The notes beneath the pieces were generated by a model. It was given only the letters and a program-made list of their open reading frames with translations. It did no database searches and had not been told where the DNA came from. A stretch of 64,000 nucleotides of DNA from Symbiodinium sp. CCMP2592 (Eukaryota > Sar > Dinophyceae > Suessiales > Symbiodiniaceae). Each line of letters opens with the position of its first letter. Positions within the stretch are counted from its first letter, which is position 1. The translations under genes were made by a program, and so were the position numbers. Positions 43,776 to 54,094 of this stretch are shown one piece after another. Location of the stretch: NCBI GenBank assembly GCA_905221615.1, contig CAJNDT010003779.1:248001-312000 (forward strand), written 5' to 3'.

Positions 43776-43883
43776 CATGGGTAGTTGTAACAAATAAGGT
43801 CCCTCTTTGTGTAACTTAATAATTGATGCCGTATTATACCAAGGACCCAAACAGGGACCCTAATTTTGACAACCACCTTCATG
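43776..43883. repeat. FB-E foldback element
   Basis: 'catgggtagttgtaacaaat' pairs with 'attttgacaaccaccttcat', and inner arms GGTCCCTCTTTG and CAAACAGGGACC also pair. Confidence 0.75.
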
Positions 43884-44240
43884 CTTCAGATCTGAAGGCA
43901 CGATGCTGGCCGCGGTGATCTCCCTCTAAACCTGCTGGGTTGTTCAATAATGGGCCGGCAACACTTGTGGACGAACAGGTACATATATACGGCCATCCGG
44001 GCATGAGGGCAAGAAAACCGCATACCGAAAATCTAGCATATAACATTCCGAATGACTTCCAAACACTGCAGAATAGAACCAATCACGAATGTAAAGCTCA
44101 TGACGACTCATGGTTCGAAGGAGTTTGATTCCTTGACTTGAACCAGGAACCTATACAGCCTAAACCTTGGATTTTCATCGCAAAACCCTCATCCCTAGAT
44201 CCTCCTCGCGACATCGTCGGGCGACAACTCTTGTTTTTTC

Positions 44241-44364
44241 TACTTGGAGGATCATGGGACTTAGTAAGTAAGGTTATAAGTACCTTAATTGGGGTTATAG
44301 GTAACTACAAGTATTGTTGCCTCATTTATAACCCCAGTTACTAACTCCCATGACCCTTTAAGTA
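44241..44364. repeat. FB-A foldback element
   Basis: TACTTGGAGGATCATGGGAC to 'tcccatgaccctttaagta'. A solitary FB-A right end is found again at about 44436-44470. Confidence 0.85.
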
Positions 44365-44549
44365 AACCCTAAACCCTAAACCCTATAGACCCCTTTAAGG
44401 AACCCCTATAGATCCCTTTAGGGACCGTTAAAGGAACCCCAGCTTCTAAATCCCATGACCCTCTAAGTACCCTGAACTCTGCAGCTCAGTCTGTTCCGGA
44501 GCTCCCAACCCGAAGCTCCCATGTTCTCAAAGCCGGGGCCAGCAAGGGA

Positions 44550-44653
44550 TACTTAGTTGCTGAGTTCATGCACCCCAAAAAGTGTACACTTTCAGTTTTA
44601 TAGTGGGCAATAGTATCCCAAAAAGCGTAAAGTGTATCCACCCAGCTACTAAG
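44550..44653. repeat. FB-G foldback element, uninterrupted reference copy
   Basis: 'acttagttgctgagttcatg' pairs with 'cacccagctactaag', and GTGTACACTTTCAGTTTTAT with 'aaaaagcgtaaagtgtatcc'. It lacks the telomere-like insert seen at 7350-7385. Confidence 0.8.
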
Positions 44654-44737
44654 GATATCACTAAGCCCTAAGCGACGATCCGTAAACGCTAACACCCTAA
44701 ACTCTAAACCAGAAGTATGTTTAACCTCAAGCTGAAT

Positions 44738-44845
44738 CCAAACCAGGGGCCACCAGAGATATCCCTAAGCCATATCATATTAAGATAAACCGAAACCCGC
44801 AAACCCTAAAACCCTTAAAGTTAAACCCAAACCAGGGGCCACCAG
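44738..44845. repeat. CCCTAAA tract between identical 19-bp direct repeats
   Basis: CCAAACCAGGGGCCACCAG is present at 44738-44756 and 44827-44845. The interval holds short unique sequence and CCCTAAA units. Confidence 0.85.
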
Positions 44846-44949
44846 GCATAGACGGCCACGGTTGGGCTGTGACATGTGGTAAACGGCTGTGCGAGCCTTG
44901 GCTAGCGGAGGCATTAGACCTTAGATTCGTAGGGCTTGTAGGGCTGTTT

Positions 44950-45110
44950 GTTTAGGGGTCTCTAGGCTCAGGGTTTAGGATTTTAGGATTTAGGGTTTTA
45001 GGGCTTAGGGTTTAGGATTTTAGGATTTAGGGTTTTAGGGCTTAGGGGTTTAGGATTTTAGGATTTAGGGCTTTAGGGCTTAGGGGTTTAGGGTCTACGG
45101 TTCAGGTTTG
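44950..45110. repeat. TTTAGGG array with a ~40-bp higher-order period
   Basis: 'ggattttaggatttagggtt' recurs three times as part of a longer unit ending 'ttagggcttaggg'. The array therefore has its own second-level repeat. Confidence 0.8.
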
Positions 45111-45254
45111 GGGTTAAATTCTTGTGGGTATAGGAGTGCGAGGGGTCCGAGTTTAGGAGGTAGGGTTTTGGGGGTCCAGGGCTGCCTGGCAGACGGGACT
45201 CAGCTGACAAAGCTCCTGAGTGTCACATCTTATCGCAGGTGAATGCACGGCTGC

Positions 45255-45320
45255 TAATTTAGGGTTTAGGGTTTAGGGTTTAGGGTTTAGGGTTTCTAAG
45301 CCCTCGGCCCTAAACCCTAG
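45255..45320. repeat. Short perfect TTTAGGG run that flips to CCCTAAA
   Basis: Five consecutive exact TTTAGGG units (about 45260-45295) are followed at once by 'tctaagccctcggccctaaaccc' in the opposite sense. Confidence 0.8.
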
Positions 45321-47065
45321 TGCCTTCGACCCACCGAACCCACTTCGTCGACGACTACGACATCGTGAACCAGTTTAGGCTTTAAGGGAATCGGGATCCA
45401 TACAGGCTCCTATAGGTGAGGGCTGAGTTTTGGTGTTTAGGGATCGGGATGCTACTGACAACACTGGACTCCGACAATGAAGGTTTTGGGTTTAGGATTT
45501 AAGGCTTAGGGCTTAGGGTTGAAGATTGAAGGTTTAAGGTCGGGAAGGTTAAGGGTTTGGGGGTTATGGTTTAAGGTTTAAGGTTTAGGTTTTAAGGTTT
45601 AGGGTTTAAGGTTTAGGGTTTAAGGTTTAGCGTTTAACTCTCAGGGTTTATAGCTAGGAGGCCTTAATTATTGGAATGTGGCGAAAGGGGAAATGCGAGG
45701 AAAACACGAAACAGGAATCATAAGCTTTATCTGCATCTACCCAAACTCCTTGAACACGCCTGATTTCTGAAGTCTAAATCCTGAATGCTGTTCGTCACAA
45801 ACGTATACAAACGGCAGAAACCGACCCATGACACCATTCTACACCCGTGACCAATGAACTCTGAAACAGCTCAGCGGCCAAGGAATCGAGATCGCAAAAG
45901 TCAGACCAGAAACAGCGCCAATCCAAAGCAAGCGCACGGGCGGACCCGACACCTCGCCAAGGAGCAACCCGTCAACCCTGACATATCGTGGTATAATAAA
46001 GGGGTGGTTTTTGAGCTTAGGGTTTCGTCTTGGTTTTCTGCGGATTTGTATTCCTTCAGCCGTCGTGACAAGGATCCTGTTTCAGGATTTCAGGGTGCAG
46101 GGCGATGCTTTTTCTGAAACGCCCACAGACGTTAAGGCACCACAAGCTTTTGATGATTTTTCTTACCTGATGGACCATGGGAGATCTGGAAACCTCGAAC
46201 ATCTACGATCTAGCACTGAGACTTCGTGAAGCGTCTACACTCAACCCCTGAAACCTGAAACCGTAAACCTGAAATCCTGAACACTAAACCCCAAACTCCA
46301 AACCCTGAGCCTTAGACCTCAGGCCCTGACCCCAACCCTTTTACGATACAGACCGTAAACCTAAAACCCTATCAACATGAAACCCCGGACCCTGATCCCT
46401 GATACGATCCAGTGACGTCAAACAGCGTCAGCTTGCCATCTTTCGTCCGCATGATCTCCTGCACCTCCTCACACGGTCCAAGGCATCCAACCAGGCTTCG
46501 CCCCTCACCCCTAAACCCACAGGGTTTGGGGTTTAGGTTTTCGGCTTCAAGGTTTAGGGTTTTAGGGTTTAGGGCTTTAGGGCTTAGGGTTGAGGGTTTT
46601 AGGGTTTGGGGTTTAGGTTTCATACAATCGTAAACCCCAACCCCTGAAACCCTGCCCCTCACCTCATTCCAGGTTTCGCGTTCTGGCTTGAGGTGCTGAG
46701 CAGGGGTGTATAGCTATGGGATGCCGTATGTCGTGTAGGGCCAGTTCTACGCTCGCCAGTTGCCTCAGCATTCCAGAAGGACTTCACCAAATACTTGTAA
46801 CAACCGAAAAATTTCCGAACTCCCACTTCATCACCCGCATCGATGGTCCTGAACCTTTCAACCGCTAAAACAGCATGCAGGCTATGGCCCTTCATTGCCG
46901 GGTAGAACCCGCAAATCCATTGAGCAAATTGAGCCACTCCGAGATGAAGGGGGAGTGAACAGAACGGATCTTGAGATCCCCTCGACTACACACAGACTCC
47001 GAAGCGCTGTCACAAGGGAACAGAACTTTCCCATGAATCACGGAGGGATCCTGTTTAACATGATC

Positions 47066-47225
47066 CAGGGTTTAGGGTTTACCCTAAACCCTAAACCCTA
47101 AACCCTAAAACCCTAAAACCCCAAAACCCGAAACTCTAAACCCTAAAACCCTAAAACCCTAAACCCTAAACCCTAAAACCCTAAAACCCTCAAGCCCTAA
47201 ACCCGAAAACCCTAAAATCCCAAAC
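47066..47225. repeat. Head-to-head TTTAGGG/CCCTAAA junction and array
   Basis: 'agggtttagggttta' abuts 'ccctaaaccctaaacccta' without a spacer at about 47081. About 18 CCCTAAA or CCCTAAAA units follow. Confidence 0.9.
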
Positions 47226-47357
47226 CCTTCTGGGTAAGGAACCTTCTCCTTCGGAATCTCTAGGTACCTCCTTTAGGATCCCAGGCTACCACCCGAACTT
47301 CCGAAGCCCCGGCGGGGCCCAAAGACTCTCCTCTCTCTTCTCTTAATAGATATGGTT

Positions 47358-47481
47358 TACTTGGAGGGGCAGGGGACTGAGTAAGTAGGTTATAAATAGA
47401 GTTATAAGTACCCTAAATGGAGTTACCCCAATTATGACCCTACTTATAAACGACTTACTAAGTCCCCTGCCCCTCCAAGTA
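47358..47481. repeat. FB-A foldback element, best-preserved copy
   Basis: The ends TACTTGGAGGGGCAGGGGAC and GTCCCCTGCCCCTCCAAGTA are exact reverse complements over 20 bp, and pairing continues inward with few mismatches. It is followed directly by a TTTAGGG tract (47482-47640). Confidence 0.9.
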
Positions 47482-49396
47482 GGGTTTAGGGTTTGGGGGT
47501 TTAGGGTCTAGGGGCTCAGGGGCTGAGGGTGTAGGGGACTATCTTCCCTGTATAAATACGGGTTTAGGGTTTAGATTTTGAGGGCTTAGGGGTCTAGGGT
47601 TCAGGGTTTAGGGGTTTAGGGTTTGGGGTTTTTGATTTCGAGTTCAAAACCCAAACCCCTAAAAGCCCTACACCCTCAACCCGCTGCTCAAAAGACCTCC
47701 ATCCCTCGACCCTGAAGCCTCCACCCTATACCACCCAGAACCACCCACACCCTCCAAAACCCTGAACTAAGGAAGTGTAGAAGGATCCCTAGAATGATCT
47801 AAGCTCCCTTCCTTAATTCAGGGATACTGGGAGGGTCTGGGCACAAACACCTTCTCCCGTCCTCCGGCACTCCACAGCTGAAGTCCAGAAGCCAGCGAGG
47901 CAGCGCGCCGCACTGGGATCGACCGCGGTCGGCCCTCGGCACGCGCATTTTGGTAGGGGTTCTTCGGGTTTAGGGTTGGGGGCTAAAGGCTCAGGGTGTA
48001 GGGCTAGAGATCACACCTTCAGTCTCGGGCTGCATTTAACATACATTGAAATGTGCACCAAGGCTCGGCTACATCATCATCACACACACACACTCGTGCC
48101 CCACGGAACGAATGCACAGAGATTGAGCTGAAACTCAATCGTGGTAAAAAGGAGAGCAACGACGCCGCAGATCAAACGAAGGTTCCTTTTCGGGTCCTCT
48201 GTATAAGTGTACCGTACTCTCTTCGAGACCCATACAGGAACCTCTTTAGAGAACTACCCACATGGGTTGTCTAGAAGCTTGTAGTCTAAGAGAACTTGTG
48301 GACAACAAGAGACCTTATTGCTCCATCATACGCGACCACAAAACACTTCGGCAACCAAGAGCTCGGAAAAACCCTAACCCCTAAACCCTGCAACCCTTTA
48401 CCCTAATTCAATAGAAGGCCGACAATGCCACATCCACACATCTCCGATCCTAAATTCCGAATCCGTGAGCCTAAACCCTAACCTCAAGCCCCAAACCCCT
48501 TAACCGCCGAGATGAAACGAGCTAAGGTTTGGGAACAGCGCCCGTGCTCAAGCATAGGATGATCTTTGCACCATGAATGTTTCCATAACAGGTGGAGTTT
48601 AAGGCTTTTGGCGAGAGGTTCAGGAAGTTAAAGGCTTGAAGGGCTTCTAAGACTTGAAGGGCTTAAAGGCCGTAAAACCCTAGACCATTAGGTCAAAGGG
48701 CTTATGGATTGAGTACTGTGGGTGGCTAAGCTTTTTGGGCTTGGCTCTTATTCTTCATGCACTGGAGCTCTTTCACCCGCAACGATCCGAGGAGAGGTGG
48801 GATGAAACAAGCAAGGTTGTGGGTTTGGGGTTTGGAATATGGGTTAGGGTTTAGGATTCAGGGATTGGGGTCAGGAGTTTAGGGGTATGGGTTAGGGCTT
48901 CAGGTTCAGGGATTAAGGTTTCGGGTTTAGGGTTCAGGGATCAAGGTTTGGGGAATAGGGCTCAGGGTTCCGGGTTGAAGGATTAGGCACCCACCTTTGG
49001 GGCCCTCTGAACAAGTGTGCTGAGCGTCGCAGATCGCTCCAATCCTGATCCCCGAGGATAAACCTCCAGGATGCAGCGCGGTGGATCGAAGGACTAGGGT
49101 TCCTTAAAGGGTTTGGGTTTTAGGGTCTAGGGTTCCGCAAAGGCTTCCTTAAATTAAAGGTTCTATAAGGGACCTACGCAAGAGTTCTAAAACATAAGGG
49201 CCCTCAAATTAAGAATAGGGATTTGGACTCCTTCGTACTCTAATCCTAACAAGGGGCCCCCGGGAATAATATGGGCAATTATTTAAGCTTCTATGGTGGC
49301 TTTGGGGTTCGGACTCTGGGTGCTCAGCAAAAGTCGCGCAGGCAGGATATCGGACAAAAGCCGCGGAACCAAGGTCGAGGCTCCCGTCCCAACCCC

Positions 49397-49533
49397 TACT
49401 TAGAGGGTCGGGGGACTTAGTAACTGGTGATTTTTAGGGAATTTTAAGTACCATAACCGCGATTAAGGTCCCTTTTAGGGTACTTATAAGTCTACTTACT
49501 ACGTACTTACTAAGTCCCCCGACCCTCCAAGTA
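49397..49533. repeat. FB-A element, GGGTCGGGGGACTTAG subtype
   Basis: TACTTAGAGGGTCGGGGGAC to GTCCCCCGACCCTCCAAGTA. The interior (aactggtgattttt, gattaaggtcccttttaggg) matches the copy at 1397-1533. Confidence 0.85.
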
Positions 49534-49839
49534 AACTCCACCACCCTTTCGTCAAAGACTTTCAAAGATGTGCAGGGCGCGGAACTTCGAAACCTGAAAC
49601 ATGCATGATGTGATAGAAAGCGCTGCGAGGATCGGAAAAAGAACACCGACAATAAGACACGTCATCACACAAAGACCAAACGATCCCCTGAACCGCAACA
49701 ACGCTTGGGGTCGAGGGCTTTAGGGCTTTTGGTTTGTATGCGGGGGGGGCGGTTCCATGATGTTCACGATTATTGCCTTGAGAACTAACCGAAGTGCTTG
49801 ACACGTCAGGAAGATTCCTCGATGAAAGGACAAGATTTA

Positions 49840-50350
49840 GGGTCCCTAGACCCTAAACCCTAAACATTCCCAAACCCTAACCCTCAAGCCCGAAACCCTA
49901 AACTTTCCTCAAACCCTAAACCCTAAACCCTAAGCCCCAGACCCTAAACCCTGATATCCTCAAGCCCTAAATCCCATTCCCATATCCTTAAACCCCAGAC
50001 CCTACTATCCTTGAACCCCAAACCCCAAGCACGAGACCCTCTTTTTCCGCAATCCCTAAACCCAAATTTCCTCAAACCCGAAACCCCAAGCCCGAGACCT
50101 TACTGTCCTGAATCCCTAAACCCTAACTTCCTTAAACCCCAAACCCCAAGCCTGAGACCCTAACCTTAAACCCTAAACCCCAAGCACGAGACCCTAATAT
50201 CCTTAGTCCCTAAATCCTAATTTCCTTAGGCCCGAAACCCAAGCCCGAGACCCCGATGTTCTTAATCCTTGAACCCTTATATCCTTAAGCCCTACACCCA
50301 AAGCCCGAGACCCTGACATCCTTAATCCCTAAACTCTAAGCCCGAGACCC
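49840..50350. repeat. CCCTAAA-derived satellite with a ~60-bp unit
   Basis: From about 49975 the array becomes regular. 'aaaccccaagcccgagaccc' followed by 'ta-tatccttaatccctaaac' recurs about seven times, with CACGAGACC and TTTCCTTAA variants. A telomere-type motif has evolved into a longer repeat unit. Confidence 0.85.
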
Positions 50351-50461
50351 TACTTAAAGGCTCATGGGACTTAGTAAGTAAGGTTATAAGTAGGGTATCA
50401 TTAGGATAACCCCACTTAGGGGACTTATAATCCCAATTATAACCTACTTACTAAGTCCCAT
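50351..50461. repeat. FB-A foldback element
   Basis: TACTTAAAGGCTCATGGGAC on the left, ending at 'cttactaagtccca'. The last bases of the right terminus have been replaced. It lies directly after the 49840-50350 satellite. Confidence 0.8.
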
Positions 50462-51581
50462 CAACTTTCTTTAGACCTCCTGCCCTCAACCCAAAACACA
50501 GGGCCGCAAACCCTCTGGTAGAGAAGCCTCCCAAAGACCATGAGCAAAGTCAAGTATGATGTAGTGAAGCAGCAGTGTCTTGAGGCATATTACAGTCAAT
50601 TGTAGTAGACTGTAGTATGCTATGATATGTTGTGGTAGATTGTCGTATATTATAGTTTGTAAAAAATTCGTATCAGTCCTATCACTGTAAGGCTGAGCGC
50701 CAGTCCTGCCATCGTCGTGGCAAACACGTCGCAGGCTCAGTGCCTTCTAAGTCCGCATGGAACGCAGGTGGGTCAGCCGCCACCGTGCTATATGTCTCCG
50801 GCCTTGGCAAATGCGGCTTTTAGGGCTTGATCCTAAACCCCCAAACCCAAAAGCTTAAACTCTAAAACCTGAAAACCCCCAACTCTGAAAACCCGAAACC
50901 CAGAAAACCCCGAGGCTACACTCCGGCAGGGCTTCCCGGCCAAGTCTTGCCGCAGCAGGTGGTGCCCATCAGGTCCGTCTCGGGCTTGGGGCCACCATGA
51001 ATCTGCCGCTTCGAAGGGAGAGGAATGATGCTTGGGTCAGGACTTGATTCTATTGGCTTGGTATTATGATGTTTGGGTTTAGGCCCTAAAGTTCCGCCAT
51101 CAAGGATCCATGGAGCCGAAGTGGATTCCGGCATCAATCTGGATGCCACCCCAGACTTGATGGCGGCAGGATTTGTTGGGTGCAACGGACTGCTGACTTG
51201 CATGACTTGCGCTGTGTCTGAGACAATTAAGCCAACGGTTGAGCCATCAAACTGCCGCCGTGTCCACATGGTGCATGCACGCATTGCAACTCCTTTTTGC
51301 CTAAGCAAGCATTCGCCTTGAAGTAAGAACAAGATGCTTGGTGACCTAAAAGGATAGGACATGTTCTTCAAGCGCGTTCCCAACCGAATTCTTACGTTCA
51401 GACTTAAAGGTTCGCGGGACATAGTATGTAGGGATATTGTTCGGGTAGCCGGACTTATAGTTACTTAGAACCCCAATTGATGCCAATTAAGGTACTGCCC
51501 CGGCAATCCGATGCAGGCCCACTGGCATTCACTCTTTGGAACTGGCCCGTTTCAACGACGGCACGAAAGTAGCTCTGCCCA

Positions 51582-51685
51582 GAGCCTCCAATACCCGTAC
51601 ATAAAGGAATCCACAATAAGTTATAGTAGGGTCGCTAATATGATACTTAAAATATTTCCTGAAGGGATACTGGGAGGTCTGGGTA
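51582..51685. repeat. FB-B element, degenerate
   Basis: 'cccagagcctccaatacccg' pairs with 'gggatactgggaggtctggg'. TTAATTAA boxes have been lost. A decayed FB-A left end lies just upstream at about 51402. Confidence 0.65.
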
Positions 51686-53617
51686 GCTGTCACAGGGAAG
51701 GAAACCCTGTGCAAGTTCCAAACCCCAAAATCTCACACATCGTGGCATCCCTCACAAACAAACCTCAGCCCCAAAACCGAAACCCTTACACCAATGCCCT
51801 CAACCATGTACCCTCAGTATAAACCCAACATTTCCTAAACCCAACCGACGCCCCACACCTCTACAGGCTAAACCCTGATCCCCAAGCGTTCACGCAATCC
51901 AAACCTCACGCAAGACTCAAAACCTCGTTCAGGGCTCGTTGCGCATGCTGCTCACGCCGATAATACGCCGACGTACGGCTTACCCAGATTTATGCTCATA
52001 CAGTGGATACATCGGTCTATCGACGTATCTGCGCGCGGGCCGGGTTTCGGTGTGAAGGTGTTTCGGCGAAAGCACTGCATTTTGTGTTCAGGGTGTAGGG
52101 TTTCAGGGTTTAGGGGGGCTTACGGTTGCAGCTGGAAAGAAACTTCTGCAACGCCTGCCTGTACGCTGGCTTCGGCTTGTTGGGGCGGGCGCTTCGCTTA
52201 CATGACCTTGCTACTTCCACGACTCGGGACGGGGGAGCTACCCCAGCTACCTTTGCTACTTCCGCTAATTTGGGCATGGGGCGCTACGTTTGCTACTTCC
52301 CAGAACGGCAGCTTTCTCAGCGAGCCGGGCGCCAAAAGTGGCAGGGTGCCGGGGAGGGGTCCAAGTGGCAAAGGTGGCCGGGGTGTGGGGGGTCTCAGGT
52401 GGCGGCATGGCGGGCGGGTTCTGTTGCAGGCATCTCTCCCCGACACAAACTGGGAGCGCTCGAACGCGTTACAGCAGTGTCGGACATGCTGCATCCCGCG
52501 CAGTCGCGCATCATGAGCACGAGCCTGCACAGAACATGACACACCTGGCAGCGTTCACGACAGCCAACAACAAGGGATACAATCCTAGGCCCTAGGGTCC
52601 TAGGGTCCAAAGCTGGTCGTCTAGAGCAAGGTGTTCTCAACATCTGTTGCCCGAGGATATCTGGGATGAAATCCTGCCGATCCAAGGTTCAGAGATCCGA
52701 AAAGCACAGAAGATAAGCATGGATAAAAGCCTTGGATGAAACGTTTTGGGAGCCTGAGGATTTCATCTCTGCGCAAGCAACCCCTATCCCTGCCCGAGCT
52801 TCTGGAACGCATGAGTGGCATGCTCCCTCAGCTCTGGAGGAACCTTAGCCCGGGTGCACTAAACCTTTCATCTTCTGGAAGGGCTCTCGCACGCTGCCCT
52901 AACCCGGCTCTGAGCTAACGTCTGAGCTAACGAAAAGAAGCTTCTGCAACTCTCAATGCGATGGCGCCGTGCATTGATATCAACTCTCAACTCGAGCACT
53001 CCACGCTACGGACCGAGCTGCGAGAGGACCTTGGAGCTCCGAACACCCACCAGCGAAGACAGCAAGTGGAGCCCAGAGGTCTTCTTCTTGGTGGCCTAGA
53101 CCAGCCCTAAACCCCCCCAGACCTCTCTCTTTGAAAAGTTTACTTGGGTTCTGTATTTGTAAATTTGGGCTTCCTCCGACCGCACACCTTTGTCTTTCAG
53201 ACGACGTTCGAAGGAGATGCAAAGACCCGGGGCTTCGGAGGGCAACGACTCCAGAAAAATGGATGCTTCGGATCTGCGTCAGATGAAAACGACCTTTGCT
53301 TGTCCCAAGAGAGGGCAGTCTGGAAGCAAAGGCAAAGACGATTGATCCTTGAGCCTAAGGCCCTAATCCATAAACAACGTGGTCCGCATGTGAACTTAAA
53401 CGAAAGAATACAAGCCACAGCGCAGAGGGCTGGCTGTAATTAGGTTTGATCCGAGCAGCGTCAAACCAACGGGCTCCGGAAGTGACCAATTCCATGACCT
53501 GGCACAGGATGAAAACTACACGAAACTGCGCGGAGGTTGGGTCGCGTATTGGGCTCACTATTTTCACTCTGCAAAAGAGGGCTGCGGTGAGTCGCAGTCA
53601 GGTTAAAGCCCTTTAGC

Positions 53618-54094
53618 TCAAACCCTCTTCTCTCTACACTGTACAGCTACTTACCTAGGTTTCCTAGTGTAGCCTACAAAAATAGGGGTTTGAGAAAGCC
53701 TCCCGCGGGGCATCCCGCAGTCGGAGGGTGAGACGCCCCTGGTAGGGCGGAGCGTCCCGCGCACAGGGCTGGCAGCCGAAAGGCTCGCCCTGCGGTGCTA
53801 CCCGCTAGGGGCCTCTTACGGTGGAGGCACCCACTGGCGGGAGTTGTTCACCGCACTGCCGGGCTTGGTGCTCTGGTGCCCGTTGCGGCAGTGGAGACAC
53901 ACCCTGTGTCTGATTGTTGCCCCTTCCATGAATGGGCAACCGCGCTGTTGGCCATGGTACCGGCGCACGACGCGGCCGGTGGCCACTTGAAAGGCGAACC
54001 CGGCCCAAAGGAACTCGGAGTTCTGAGGATCTGCTGCACAATGGCAGCGAAAGCCGATCAGGATTTGATCCGCTGGGACGGAGCTCAGCCCATT
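53618..54094 (-). other. Region 3' of the copia polyprotein, probably including its LTR
   Basis: This GC-rich stretch lies between the polyprotein stop (54095-54097) and the repeat desert. The 3' LTR of a minus-strand copia element should be here, but the matching 5' LTR is beyond the window, so its edges cannot be set. 53618-53694 is itself palindromic (CTCAAACCC ... GGGTTTGAG with an inner CTACACT ... AGTGTAG), which may mark the element edge or another foldback. Confidence 0.4.

Larger units (their letters stand above)
37909..53617. other. Second repeat desert with no confident gene
   Basis: The same mosaic as 5.3-19.5 kb: CCCTAAA/TTTAGGG tracts, FB-A, -B, -C, -E and -G elements and microsatellites, with stretches of apparently unique sequence (for example 45700-46250, 46660-47050, 50900-53600). 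Frames there, such as 41841-42257 or 50916-51422 (minus), lack domain-like composition or run into repeats, so I did not call them. Confidence 0.65.

Noticed and set aside
46659..46937. 92-residue minus-strand frame with a protein-like middle (VRKFFGCYKYLVKSFW)
   Set aside because: It is short and isolated between telomere-like tracts; it could be an exon relic, but nothing confirms it.
47066..47225. True chromosome end within the window
   Set aside because: Telomere-type tracts are short, degenerate, in both orientations and flanked by other DNA on both sides, so they are interstitial.
50916..51422. 168-residue minus-strand frame
   Set aside because: No recognisable domain, weak composition, and a decayed FB-A end at its 5' side. 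A gene cannot be supported.
51992..52595. GC-rich overlapping frames on both strands
   Set aside because: They overlap in several frames with repeated 'gctacttcc' segments and show no family resemblance.
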